A stretch of DNA of 64,000 nucleotides from Cinclus cinclus (taxonomy: Eukaryota > Chordata > Aves > Passeriformes > Cinclidae), in NCBI RefSeq assembly GCF_963662255.1, contig NC_085046.1, positions 100,457,324 through 100,521,323 on the forward strand. The letters are read 5' to 3'. Numbering within the stretch: the first letter of the stretch is position 1; each line of letters starts with the position of its first letter. Made by a program: the position numbers and the translations under genes. The notes beneath the pieces were generated by a model, which was given only the letters and a program-made list of their open reading frames with translations, was not told the origin of the DNA and made no database searches. This document shows positions 35,345 through 48,176 of the stretch, piece by piece.

Positions 35345-37729
35345 GTACTTAATATTTTGCAAATGCTTAGTATGTGACCCACCCCATAGTTCCTGATGTA
35401 GTGTATGTGTACCTCTGTCCTCCTCTGCATTTTTCCTCTTACATGAATTAATTTTAAAAAATTATGACAGCTAAAGTATCATTCTTCGTAAATGCAATGC
35501 ATTTCATAATTTTGAAGTGGTCAAATCACAAGAAAAATGGTCTTTTTAAAATTTTTTTCTACATGCAACTCCAGGGGGAAAATGCAGAGCCAAATTCTTA
35601 TTTTCTTTTGATACTGATTTACAAGATGGTCACATCCAGTTGCGTGTATCTTATGGACACAGTGGTAATTTATCTTAGAAGGCTGGTGGAAAGTTTGCCA
35701 AACACACATTCTGCTCAAAACCCCTTTTTAGCTCTCTACTCTTCTGGCCTTTATCATCACAAAAAAAAGATTTATGGATCTTCTCTCTTGCCCTGATTGA
35801 ATGCATTTAGGATTTCCTAACTTTGGGCACTGTGTATATGTGTATATGCATCATGACTTCTGTAAGGAGTGAATGTTACAGATTGAGAGTACCAGCTCCA
35901 AAGCCTAAAAGATACTAAATTGGAAGTTGGTGCAGTGGTAGAAATGTAAACTAATATGCACCCATTATGCTGTTAAAATACTCCTGCTTATCATAGGTAA
36001 TTACATTAAATTTATAATTAAAATTCCCTTTATTAATTCTCCTTTTCTACCCCTTCCAAGTCTGCCTTTTAGCTCTAATTTCTTCACTCACACTATAATT
36101 GTGGCTAGTGTACACTTTCACAGTTAAATGACAACAGAAGGTATTGGCAATTTCTGACTTCCAGTAAAGTAATATGGTGTTAGCTCATTTAAGTACGACC
36201 ATTCCCCCAGATCACCTTCATTAGAAAACACCTGTTACAAAGCAAAGGGAAACCAGGGCCTCTGATCCCACACATTTTCTCATGTCGTGCTTGTTTTGAA
36301 CAACTCAGACATATAAAAATAAATCACGAGATTTGGAAGGTCTTCTTTTCAACAGTAACAAAATAATTTCTTCTCTTTGGCTGTATACATTTACAAACCA
36401 AAACAAAGTATTTTTCCCTTTTAAATTAATTGGATGTATTTTAATAGTTTTAAAAGAATACTTTGAATATTCCAAAGTGATTTGGAAAATTCTAAAACTA
36501 TAAATAAACCAAATAGAAATTTTGGCATTCTGTCCTGTAAGGGGCAATTCCAGCTTCACTGAGATACACGTGTGTTGTTGTTATTACCTGCATGTTTGTG
36601 CTGTGAACTAGTTAGACCTGTTTTGTTAGTGTGCTTTTTCAACCTCTTGGCTTCATCTGTGTGCTTTCCTGCCCTGTCTCTGTTAGCAGTCTGTGCTGCT
36701 TAGAAATAGAAGACAACTGAAGATAGTTATCATTTTTCAATGAAAACATTTAAATGAGCAAAAGAGCACCTTTCACATGAAAAGTTACTTTAGTTTCTGT
36801 TATTGACATATATTTTATCACATAGGGATAAAAGATTTGAGTTTTTATCCTTTTTTCCTGTGATCTTCCTTCAGAGCTGAAGCAGAGCTATTTAAAAAGT
36901 TACTTTTCAGTGACTTTTTTCCTTTTTTTTTTTTTTTACCCCCACTGCTATATAATTTATAAATATTTTGAGCCAATTCTGTGTTTCACAGAGTCACACA
37001 GGTCAACAGACTGTTGATCTGAGTGAGTACTGTGAGCAAGATTTTGTCCCATAAAATATCCTGGATAAATAGGTAAGTATTGCTGTCTTCATTTTACAAC
37101 TGGAAAAACAGTAGTAGAAGCATTCATAAGTGACTTATCTGAAACAACAAAGAAAGGCATTGTTAAAATCAGGAAGCAATGTGAGGAATTCCTGACTGGC
37201 AGTTTTGGGACTGTGAATAGATAACAAATCTGTAAACATTACACTGGGACATACAGAGGGGGAAAAATATCTAAGCTGTGAAAAATACAGTTACCTGTAA
37301 AGGGCTATCTCTACATATTTTGATCTTTTAATTCATGGATTGCAGCACTTTCTCTAAAAGTTTTCTTTGCTCTGCATTCTGCCTGTAAAATAATAAAGTA
37401 GATATACAGAGTTGAGAGATTCAGAGAAGGTGGCCCACATGCACAAAAAGGTATTAATTCCAGAAGTTCAGAGCATGAGTTTTTGTGGGTTCTAATGAAA
37501 CTTGGGTTACCCACAGTATTTCCACATTTGTTTTTACACTTATAAAAACAGTATACGAAAACTCAGCAGATCTACAGGGGAGGTGTTTGATTTGGGATTA
37601 AACATATTTCCTTGCCCCCACAGGTCTGCATGTATTTACTCAAACTATATAGTTCTGCTTGTGGCTTATTCTATGGCTTACTTTTAGAACATGAGGAACC
37701 TTGATATAATTGAGGTTTTTTCCTTCCAG
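35345..37729 (+). other. Intron 16-17
   Basis: A 2385-bp GT-AG intron containing a T run around 36927-36940. No transposon or exon recognised. The open frame just after 35464 lacks PIEZO-like content. Confidence 0.87.
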
Positions 37730-37838
37730 TTTGTCTATCAAGCCTGGATAACTGACCCTAAAACAGCTCTACGACAGAGGCGAAAAGAGAAGAAAAGTTT
37801 TGGGAAAGAGAAGAGAAGGCGAAAAGGATCTGGGGATG
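37730..37838 (+). CDS. PIEZO2: PIEZO2 exon 17: post-plug helix and basic cluster
   Basis: It encodes FVYQAWITDPKTALRQRRKE and then a very basic stretch (KKSFGKEKRRRKGSGD). FVYQAWITDPKTALRQR is conserved in PIEZO2. The end is split G|GA. The donor is GTAGGT at 37839; a competing GTAACC at 37843 would give a stop in exon 18. Confidence 0.95.
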
Positions 37839-39559
37839 GTAGGTAACCTTTTCCATTCTAAAAACCACAATATTAACTATTAGAATTATTAGGAACAACT
37901 GCCTGTTGTTCCTGGTCGTGAAAGGCAAATGAGGTTTAGAGGACAAGTGCCCTCAGTGCTGGCTAGGAACTGAAAAAATGAGTTAACTTTGACTGGCAGT
38001 CCTTCCCTGCATCAGCCCGTGGCAAGGTCAGCCATGTTCTTCTGTTCTGCATAGCACACTGAGAGAGGTGAAGGGGAAGATGGGATATAGGTATTTTCCA
38101 TGAAGTTGCAAGAAATGCCCAGAACTTCTGGTAAGTAGGAAGATTCAGAGCATTTCAGAAACCATCAGCTATGAGAACATTTGTGGGAGTGCTTGCAATA
38201 GGAAATTGTAAAGACATAACTTTATAAAGCAAATAACTTGTTACTTAACAGCATTTCTTCAAAATATAGGAGTGTAAATTCCAGGTGTTTCGCCATAATC
38301 AGGCAGAGAGAGGACATTATCCTTTCACTCTCTCATCTCCTAAAAAGGTTTATCTTTTTGTCCAGTCATTTCTAGAGTTTATCAAAGTCACTCTTTCCAA
38401 TGGCAAGGTCATGTGCATTCCCAGGGAAAGGTGTTGAAGAACTATTTCATGAGGGAGCCCCCAAACAGCTGTAGTTTAAGTGAAGCTGTAAAAAAAAAAA
38501 AAAAATTTAAAAAAAATCAGTGAAATAGACACATATTATTTATTTTGGCCATATTTTCTATATTGTTCCCTAAAGAAGCTTGAGTCGATATATGAAGAAG
38601 ATAAAGAAAGGTTTTTCACTTTCCATGTTGCAGTCACTGAGAACCCCAAATATCCACAACCCCTTAAATTCAGTGGACAGCAAAAAGAAAACATACAAAT
38701 ATTGATTGGGCTTTGCTGACAGTGTAAAATAATTTTTACCTCTGAGAAATCCACCAGTTTATAGGTGGTTGATATGTCTTGAACTTTTTCTCCATGTTTT
38801 AGCTAGAAAATAGAAATTCAAAAGCTTTTCTGGTCAGTATAGACGTGGAAAAGAGGGCCCCATACAGCAAGCAGCAAGACACTCCCTTTCTTTGGCATCT
38901 TCACCTGTAAGAAAGAAGGAGCTGTATAATTTGGCTTCTGACACTGAAACTGTAGCTGCAGTTATGCATTAGATAGAAGGAGGATCACATTTTTGCCCTT
39001 CAGTTCTGCCTGTGAATCTACAAGACTCTTCTGCTACAGGCCTAAATAAACACATGTGGTGGTGTCAAAAGAACTCTGCTGCTTTGTGTCAGCCTGAAGG
39101 TCCCACTCAATTCCTTCAGGTTTGGTGGGACAGAGGCAGGAGAAGATCAGAGCACCCTGCTCAGGCACAGGAGATGAAGACATGCATCTCCTTATGCAGG
39201 AGGTGAAGAAATCAACTCAAGTGTGAGTCAACAGAAGGTGGGACAGCTGAGTGTGGCTGAGGAGTGACTGAGAAAGTGTCTGGGTTTACACCAACAGATG
39301 CTCTCACTCAGCAGCCTATCTAGTAGAAAACATCACTGCAAATTACAAGGGAGGGATGGTCATCTATGAGCAAACACCTTTACTGACAGGGTTGTCCGTT
39401 CACTTGAGTGCTTTGGAAATGGAAATGTGCTTTCTGTTATGGGGGTAGGTGAGGAACCAGTCACTACCTGTTAGTAACTGCAGCTTTTTCTAGCTAGAAT
39501 GGCATTTACACCAGAACTTCTGTAGGTGTAACACTCACTGGTTTTTTCATTGCTTGCAG
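37839..39559 (+). other. Intron 17-18
   Basis: A 1721-bp GT-AG intron with an A-rich run (about 38490-38514). No transposon recognised. Confidence 0.87.
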
Positions 39560-39628
39560 GAGGTGGCAATGATGCGGACTGTGAGGACAGTGAAGAGGAA
39601 CCTGTCAAAAAGAAATCTGATGGACCAG
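39560..39628 (+). CDS. PIEZO2: PIEZO2 exon 18: small acidic cassette
   Basis: A 69-nt exon, phase 1 at both ends, encoding GGNDADCEDSEEEPVKKKSD and GP. It is an acidic linker running into a KKKSDGP patch. It can be skipped in frame: G|AT would restore Asp before NIIKR. Mammalian PIEZO2 has a differently worded acidic linker here, so the sequence is variable but the position is kept. Confidence 0.92.
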
Positions 39629-41166
39629 GTATGAAGGCAGAGGGTTTCTCTGCAGTTAAAATGCAGTTGTGACCAGTGGCCTGTCACAGAGGCAGCATTA
39701 CAATGATCCACTCTGATGCAGTAAGAGCTTCCTAGCTGTCAGATTTTCTATTGCAAGATTTACAAGCCTTGAGCATAGGAACTTCTAGTTCTGGGCTATT
39801 AGCTACTGTACTCACTTTCTAAATACATTAGAAATTACACCTGCCAGCTCAGACTTGATCACTGCTGTGTATTTTACTTATAGAGGAACTTAAGCTAAGA
39901 TTCCAGACCTGATTGCACACTGCCCTGTGTTAAAATCTCCATTGATTTTGAGAGTGTTTTAGCAATGTTAGTATAATGCTTTTCTTGGTACTTAACCATT
40001 CAGCAAGGCACAGTAATCACCACTAAAAAATTATATGTTCCTGATCTTACATGCTCTCATTCAAAATCAGATTTAGGGCAGTTCTGTACAACAGAAGAAA
40101 TGACAGAATTTTTCAGGATCTTTTCCACACTCAAATTTTTCCTACAAAAAGATATAATAGATCATAAATCCAAGCTTGGTTCTTGGTTTCTAACTGGAGT
40201 AAAAGAAGAAAACACACTCTCCTCTTAAGTCAGTCTTCATCATGGCTTACCTGGAGTGAGACTTTATCATCAAAAGCTACTTTTCTTCTCTATATAAAAT
40301 TGTTTCCCACAGTTCTGGTTAGAATTGTGTCCCTGAGTGACTTACAGGGTAGAGAGGCTAAAAGGATGTGGGAGATACCATTTCTATCTCATGAGAGCAG
40401 CGGTCTCAGAGATATGAGCTGTATTACTGTGAGAATGGGGGATGGGGAGGTTGGTGGGTTTTTTATTTGTTACTTATTTTAACAATCTAGTTATCTGTCT
40501 TAAAACACTGAAGTGAATCACACAAATGCATCTCTAGAGATGTACTGTTGGTGCTGAACAGGAGTTAGGGGGAAAAGATGGAGGTTTATAATTAATTTAT
40601 ATTGGAAATAAATTTAAAGTGCTTTATATTTCTGTTGAAATACTTTGGCTGCTCCTAGGTAAAATTTGTTACAGAAGATGCCTATAAAAATTAGTCAGTA
40701 GTTGGTAATAAGTCATTGGTATTATTAGCAACCTTAGATTGAATCCTATCTCACACTCTCAGGCAGAGAGAAACTTTCTCTGCACAAAGTAAGTATTTTT
40801 TCCCTTTTTGAAGATGTTTAGATGGAATTGAGCCTCAAAAGATTTTTTTTTTTAATTTTGAAGAACAGCAAAGGTGCCAGAACAGCTACAGTGTCATTAA
40901 AAATGTATGCCAAGACACCTCCAACCCAGAGAGAAAAATGACCTTTCAGATAAGACTGGAAGCACTTGGCACCATGGTGAGACTATGCCAGGCCAGTGGT
41001 GGTCAATAATAAAAATAATTTTAACCTGAGAGCAGTGACTTCTCCTGAAGTCAGTAGCAGAAGTTACATATCGGAGAGTAAGACTGTGGGTTAAAAAAAG
41101 AATATATGCTATATATTTTTGTGTATGTGTGATGTTCACTTTTCACCTACTCATAATATTATCTGG

Positions 41167-41198
41167 AATTCAAGGTAATGAATTCCAAGGTAATGAAT
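41167..41198. repeat. Local tandem duplication (GAATTC-AAGGTAAT)x2
   Basis: The unit gaattcaaggtaat is followed immediately by gaattccaaggtaat, differing by one inserted C. Intronic. Confidence 0.85.
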
Positions 41199-41789
41199 GA
41201 TCCTTGAAGCAGAAACAGCTTGAAGACCTGCAAATGAATTAATAAAATTTAAGTGGATAGCTCATAAAAAAATCTCCAATTCTAAATTACATTAAAAAGT
41301 CCTGAAAAAAGGGGAAAATTTTTATTGAAATAATTATATGACCTAGTGAAGGGTGCTAAATGCTCTTATGCTCAGTGCTAGCAGAGCAGTTCCGTGGCAT
41401 TGCTCAAGTAAATGGGACATACTGCTACTTCAGCACCCACTCTCAAGGAAAGTACCACTAATGATTTTTTCCCATAGTTTCTCTCCACATAAATGTACAT
41501 AAAACAACTCTGCCTTTACAGGGTAATTCTTCACTTTATTATAGCTTTCCTTTTCCAGTCTTTGTAAGGAGCTGTGCACTCATTCTGCAGAGATTTGCTT
41601 GCCATCTTGTGGTACAGCTAAGAAGTGAGGTTGTTGAGAGCATCATGCATGGCAGATTATTGACAGATTTCTATTATTTCTTAGGCTGCTTAATCGAAAA
41701 TCTGTCTTTACACTCAGTCCTCTGGGTTTTGGAACCTAGCAGGGACAACAAGCTCTGGAACTGGCTATTGGAATGAATTTTTTTAGTAT

Positions 41790-41960
41790 TTCATAGATTC
41801 ATGGAATCTGTGAATAGGAATCATGAAATATAATGGCTTTTGTTGGAAGGGATCTTAAAGATCATCATGGTTCCAACCCTCTAGCCATGGGCAGGGACAC
41901 CTTCTGCTAGACCAAATTGTTCAGAGCCCCATCCAGCCTGGCCTTGAACTATATGAGGAC
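41790..41960 (-). mobile_element. CR1 LINE 3'-end fragment, antisense
   Basis: It reads tcatagattcatggaatctg, then ttggaagggatcttaaagat and agagccccatccagcctggc, typical of the CR1 terminus in reverse. Only about 170 bases are retained. Confidence 0.85.
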
Positions 41961-42816
41961 TCCAGTGTGGTGTTTATGTTTGTGAGTGGATAAAAAATAA
42001 GTTGAAAGTGCTGCTTTTTGGATGAGAAATACCATTATTAATGCCAAATGAGCTACTGAAATGTGAAATTAACTTGAGACAGATGTGTTGAGCAAAATAA
42101 AGCTACTATTGTTGGTATACACCCTTATTCATGGAAAGTGTATTGTTTTACCAAAATGGTGCAAAAATAAAGTTTTATAAGTTATTATTTGTCCTAGTTG
42201 TGCTTGTTGAGATCATTGGTGGCTCAGTGCAGCCTACTTAGATAAACAGAGGCTTTGAAAACAGTAAATGCAGAGAAGTGTGATTCCAAGTGATGTGAGG
42301 TTGGATTCAAAGACTGCTTAGGCAGTTTAGGCTTTAAAATCCAGCTTAGCAACACTCAAGCACAAAAGGCAAAGTTTGTGCAGAGAGAAACACAAGCAAT
42401 TCAACACAGAAGAGGTTCAGCTCAATACACTGACTGAGCACTTGTTCAGATCACAGGACCTGGGGATGTCTAGTCCTCTCAGGAGATGCCTAAATCCTTG
42501 GGTTTCATTTCACAGACCTGTGCATAGAGTGTCCCTCTAAAATCAGGAACTGTTTATTTGACTAATGGTTGCAGGACCAAGGACTTAAAGGTTGAAAAAG
42601 GTATTCCAGATGATAAGCCTAGGCATAGAGTCAGGAAAATGGTCCAGACAGCCAAAAGGCCTCCAGCCATCTTCAAAGACTCCTTAGTATGACAGGCTTT
42701 CACAGCCTGGATTATTATTATTAGACAATAAAAGAAAAATTAATCTAACTCCAGGCAGAAGTACAATAAAAGACATTTGTGTTCATTAACTCCCTGTTGC
42801 TTTTTTTGTCCCTCAG

Positions 42817-42983
42817 ATAACATCATCAAGAGGATATTTAATATCTTGAAGTTTACTTGGGTCCTTTTCCTGGCAACGCTGGACAGTTTCACAGCTTGGC
42901 TGAACTCCATCTCCAGAGAGCACATCGATATCTCCACTGTGCTCAGGATCGAGCGCTGTATGCTGACCAGGGAGATTAAGAAG
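42817..42983 (+). CDS. PIEZO2: PIEZO2 exon 19: blade helix near the central module
   Basis: It encodes NIIKRIFNILKFTWVLFLAT (amphipathic entry and membrane helix), then LDSFTAWLNSISREHIDIST and VLRIERCMLTREIKK. It completes a split Asp at its start and ends in phase 0. SISREHIDISTVLRIER is almost invariant in PIEZO2. Donor is GTAAAG. Confidence 0.98.
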
Positions 42984-44703
42984 GTAAAGCCTTCAGTCTT
43001 TTTTGTCTGCTAGTGCCATTTCCAGCACGGTGAAAAACGAAAGGCTGCCTTTTCAGATCACGGTAGTGAGGAGGAAAATTATGAAAATGCCACATAAATG
43101 TGCATTTTGAAAATAAGTCCGGACTTTTTTACAGCTTGATGGTTTATAAGTCCTTAAATAATAAATTATTTGATTTATTACCTGGACACAAAACAAATTA
43201 AGGGAAAAATAATTCTATGAGAGGTTGATGTAAGGATTTGGCTGAAGAACATCTGTAGTATAATATGTTTCTGAAAGGACAATAGATTCAAGAAGGGAGG
43301 AAAAGGCTGGCATTTTAAACAGCTCAAAAAACTACCTCAGTGTGCATATTTCGCTCTTTTTGTAGATCAACTTGCACTTTAAGTGACTGGCAACACACAG
43401 GTATACATTTCTTCAGTGAGAATGGACCTTTATGGTCCTTCACAAGCTAGTTGTATGTTAGCAAAATCTGTTATTAGCAGAGATTAACGTTGTTAATCTA
43501 CACTAACGTTTTTAGTATAAATAGAAATGTATTTAGATCTCCAAAATGCAAGTAGATGATACAACTCTTGTTGTTTATGCCAGGCCTGCAGTGGAGCTAT
43601 AATGTAACTTGTGCCATCATTTCTGAGCCAGGATGTCATAATGGCACCAATATTATCACTGCAGAAGCAGCACAGCTTGTACAGAAACATATCTCATTAA
43701 AAACCCAAGTGTAAATTTTTTTTCTTAAGATTTTTTTAATTCTTTTTGTCACAAAACATCAGATTTTGAATATTGTAGTTTTGGGACTCTGTGGAGGACC
43801 AGAGTTGAAATACTACAAACTATTAAAATTAGTAAGAAAATCCAGTCAATATTTTAGATTACTTTGATTATGTTAGGTGGAAAAAGTCCTTGCATAAGGC
43901 TTCATTGTAAGTTAGAAAAAATTACTTTTGAAGAGTAGCAATCTTTCAGTGTAGCATCTGAAGTCAATGCAACCACCATTGGAATGAGTTGGATGTGTTT
44001 CTGCCTAAGAACTGAAAATTCTCACTTTTATTCTTATGACACACCTTTAAAATCCTGATTACAATATCACAGCCAGAAAGGCTTGATTGTGTTCCCAGAT
44101 CTAGTCTGACAGTTAGTAAAACCATCTTTTCATGAACTTTATTGCTGTGAAGTCACAGAGAAAGAGTAAAGGTCTTCAGTGTTTTTTTTTTCCATGGATT
44201 TTCATCTGTGTCCACAATTCACGAATAAATTTTGATTTTGGAACACTAATTAAAATCTAGATCAGTTTGTACATGTACTGTTCCTTGGGCTTTTTTTCTG
44301 TTTAAAAATTCTGCTACTGGCCACTAATAATTTTTCCTAGAGCCAGTAAAGCTATCTAAAAGAAATCCATCAAAAATTGTCGGAGTGCAGATAAAGTCAT
44401 GGTGCAGTCCACTTCTCATTCCCATGCTGAAGGATTTGCAGTCCATCAGCAGAGTTTTGGTGGCTAAATATAACCTGAAACCAAGTGGATTGCTCCAGTT
44501 TTGCTTGAAAACCAAACAATTTGGGCCATGGTAGGTTAAGTCAAAATCTGACTTGCACTCTGAAAAGCTGGGAATTTGCTCTTTACTAGGAAGATGTTTA
44601 CACTGTCCTTAATCTGTTGCTTGCCAAATGACAGAAGAAACTGCTTCCTCAAAGAATACACCTCCCCCTGGCCATGTGTGTCTACCTGTACTCTCCTCCA
44701 CAG
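42984..44703 (+). other. Intron 19-20
   Basis: A 1720-bp AT-rich GT-AG intron. No recognised repeat. The acceptor is preceded by a pyrimidine tract (TACTCTCCTCCACAG). Confidence 0.88.
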
Positions 44704-44879
44704 GGCAATGTTCCGACACGGGAGAGCATCCATTTGTATTACCAGAACCATATGATGAAACTCTCTGAGGAGTCAGGACTAGACTCAATTGATAAAAATC
44801 CCAGTCAAGCTTCTGCTTTGCAAGCATCTGAAAGAATGGATAGTTTAGATTCAGCAGCATCTCATGACAGCATTTCCAG
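44704..44879 (+). CDS. PIEZO2: PIEZO2 exon 20: cytoplasmic loop, Ser-rich end
   Basis: It encodes GNVPTRESIHLYYQNHMMKL, then SEESGLDSIDKNPSQASALQ and ASERMDSLDSAASHDSIS. The first part is conserved; the rest is a disordered Ser/Asp loop with many possible phosphosites. The last Ser codon is split AG|C or AG|T, compatible with both exon 21 and exon 22. Donor is GTATTG. Confidence 0.96.
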
Positions 44880-47046
44880 GTATTGATTTTATTTTATTCT
44901 CTGGAAGACAGAGGTATCATACAGCAAGTATAACACTAGATATTGTCTAAATACTGATGAACTTGCTAATTAATGTTGAATTCTCTTTTTGATTTTTCCA
45001 TGCCATCTGAATAGTGAAAATTACTATATGTTGCTATTTCTTTAAAGTGTTGGACTCATTTGATGGCTTAACTTCTTTTCCACTGCATGGCTACCTCACT
45101 GCTTTTAGTTTCCCCTAGAATTAGGAATCATTGGCATTGGAATTCTGTTCTTATGAAAAGCAATGGAGCATAAGAGGTGCTGAGGATGCTTCTGGGATAA
45201 TGTGTAAGGAATTCAGGAGTGTAATTTGTGGAGGGATCATTCATTGTGAATATTTTTCCTTTGTAAAATAAATTGTCATTTGTTGTCCACAAATCAGAAA
45301 AGGCTTTGCATTGAGAGAGATTCTGCATTTGAAAGAACAAAATCCCCACTCATACTCACAAAGCAAAAACCATCTGAAGACCCTAGTTTCCCAACTGCCA
45401 TGATTACAGTCCAGCAGACCTACATGTTTGTTAATCAAATACCCAAACTAGTTCAGGAAAACCACCTTCTTCATTCTTTTCTGAAAACAGATGCCATCAA
45501 GTCCCTTGCCAGAATTACTGCCTGCTCCTGCTGCTTCATGCACACAGAGGCACACACATTCACTTCCATCTCTTACAGAGGCAGTCTGTTCTCACCGCAT
45601 CCCTGGAGTTCTTGACTTTTAAGATACTGCAGAATTTGTGTAATGTGAGGGGAAGAAGGGAGGGCTTTGGAAATCCAGCTATTTTGTAATCCTTGGCCTT
45701 CTGCTGTGTCCTGTTCTTCTGTGAACTGTGGCAGTGTCATATTGTGTTTGATACTCCCAGCAAACTCAGAAATTTTTGTGTACAGTAAATTATGCATAGC
45801 TTTTACTAATGACATATGGGTAGATGTCAGCAGGCTGAAAATACTGAATTGTCTTCCTTTCTGATAATATTGAAAAGCAAGGGTAATAGAGTGCCTGTGA
45901 GTAGTATGCTTCAACAAAATATCCACAAATTGCTTTTCAATGAGCACTGGTCTTTGAGAGGTTCACTCCAGTAAAACACCAGATCTGAGCAAATCTCTCT
46001 TGGTGGCTTGCTGCCCAACTGAGCAACACCCAAGTGTTTTGTCTCAAAGTTTTACACGAGTCAGATGGTGTGAGAAAAATGTGCAGTCAAATTCTGTTGC
46101 CAACTCACTTGGACCCACTTAGATATCCGCAGGACAGATTTTAACTCCACAAATTTCAGTCTCAACTAAAGAATGAATAGTAGTATCAGTCCTGCTTTTA
46201 TTAAATAGTTTTTGGTCACCCTGTTTACTACAGATAGAAGTTATAATTACTATACAATCATTAGCAGGAACTTTAACCATAAACAAAAGGAAGCAAATTC
46301 CAAAAATAATTATAAAAAAGAAAAACAAATCTTGCCATTTTAATGTATAGGTTCTGCCTCTTCAGTGAGATGGTTTTCAATGTTGAGCTCAACTTGTATT
46401 TTGTTGTTTTGGGCTTTTTTTCGAAATAACCACCTATTTTTTTACCCTGCTGTAAGCACACTTGCACATTTGAAATCTCTTTTCAAACTCAGAGAATTCA
46501 GTGATGATGCTTTTCAACAGAAAAGTAAAAACTTCCACATGGCTTTCTGTCATCTCAATTTCCTTTGAAGATATCACAGGGTTTATAAACAAAGGAATAG
46601 AAAAGGCAGAATTATGACTGATTTCTCTAATCTCAAATTATCTTTCTGGTAATGAAAAATCAAATATTCTTGCACTGAGTATTATTACGAATTGTGGACA
46701 TCTGCTTTAATAATAGAGGAAGCAATAATGAGTCTGTTGATTGAATGATAATGCCATCTGTCTATTGGGGCACTCTTGCATATCTCTTCAAGGGATTACA
46801 GAAGTGCCTGTGTCATTTTTTAGAAAAGTGAAATGTTTTAAACTTCTTATGAGTTTATTGATTGATTTGTTTTTAATCACCCAGATGAGAGCAGTTTGTA
46901 TTTTAAAGTAATGATTTCCTGTAAATGTAAATGTGACTAATTAAATCTAAAACATCCCTGTGATCATGGATCTCGGGTTGCAATGGAGAACTTATGGGAA
47001 GGGGCAGAGGGTTTCTGTTCTGGTTATCCTTTGGTTGCATTCCTAA

Positions 47047-47078
47047 AAATTCTGTAGTGACAAAATTCTGTAGTGGAC
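47047..47078. repeat. Short tandem duplication
   Basis: aaattctgtagtgac is followed by aaaattctgtagtgg, a near-perfect two-copy tandem in the intron. Confidence 0.75.
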
Positions 47079-48139
47079 ATCAGGTCCCTGTGTAAGGTGA
47101 AGAAGTCTGGAAGCACAAAGAAATGCTGAAGCACAGAAACTGTTAAATTAAAAAAAGACATAATCCTCAATGCTCAGGATAGGAATTACTGTAGGTAAAC
47201 ACTGGATAGCCAAAGAGAAAAACCCCCCTGATCAGCTGCAGGAAATGTACATTTCTTATGAAGTTCAGGGCTGACTCTCATAAGTCTAATCAAAAGATGT
47301 TGTTCTTAGCCTAGATAAAGCTTTGAAAGTACTTATGTAGAGTGTCCTTTGTGGTTGTTTTTTTTTTTCCCCTTTTAGTAAGGCTGTCATTTATTCTCAG
47401 TCATTTCTCTATGCAGTAGAAATTAGGAGGTATTCATATGGTATTTTTTTTGGTTTCTCTTTATGTATAAATACTCTTATGTATCCTGAAGGCAAAGCAC
47501 AAAGTTCACATGGGCCAGGTGAAGGGCACCACTAGAATGGATTGGGATCTAGCATGGCAGAGCATTTGCTGCAGTTTGTTTCCATTTGATTGATGACCTG
47601 TTTATTAGGTTAAAAAAAGCCTGTGTATTTCAGTAAGATGATTGGGAATTTACTAAAACTAGTTGGCTGCCTTTCTGGGGCTTTGCCCACAACTGTGTAA
47701 TAGCAGCTACACACAGTTCCTAAGTCAGATTTCAGGTTATCTAAGGTTTTGTTTCCAGTTCAGTTTGTATTCATTTTTGCCCATCAGAAATAACACTTAC
47801 AGTTCCTCACTCTACCTTTGTGTAGACTTCTATAGGAGCTGAATGAGGGAATCCCTGTCAAGGTGTTTAAAAGCACCACCTTTTATCTGTGCTTCTCTCA
47901 CTAGAAGGGAGAATAGGGCTTGAGGCAGGGAGTAGTGGAGAGGTAATTTTGCCTAGGGAGGCATAAAGAAGGATGAAAGGAGAACCCCTGTTTGGGCTGG
48001 ATCAAAGTCCAATTGAGGCCTGTGATTGTTAGGGATTGATTGGGATTTTTTCTTGCAGGCATGGGGAATATGCTAATACAGAAAATAAACAGATAATGCC
48101 AGTCAGTATTTAGCCTATGGACAGAAAAAAAAATAAATA

Positions 48140-48176
48140 CCCCCCCCCCCCCAAAAAAAAAAACAACAACAAAAAA
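48140..48176. repeat. C13-A11 homopolymer junction and CAA units
   Basis: Thirteen C, then eleven A, then CAACAACAAAAAA. It is a low-complexity patch in the intron before the cassette exon. Its length is likely unreliable in assemblies. Confidence 0.9.

Larger units (their letters stand above)
39629..42816 (+). other. Intron 18-19
   Basis: It contains an antisense CR1 fragment (about 41790-41960) and a 16-bp imperfect tandem duplication (around 41167-41198). No exon recognised. Confidence 0.87.

Noticed and set aside
35464..35796. A 110-codon plus-strand frame in the intron after the lateral-plug exon
   Set aside because: Not flanked by fitting splice sites, no family resemblance, AT-rich composition like the intron.
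37843..37848. Alternative donor GTAACC four bases after the chosen exon 17 donor
   Set aside because: Using it would shift the frame and give a stop (TGA) within the first few codons of exon 18; the GTAGGT site at 37839 keeps the PIEZO2 frame.
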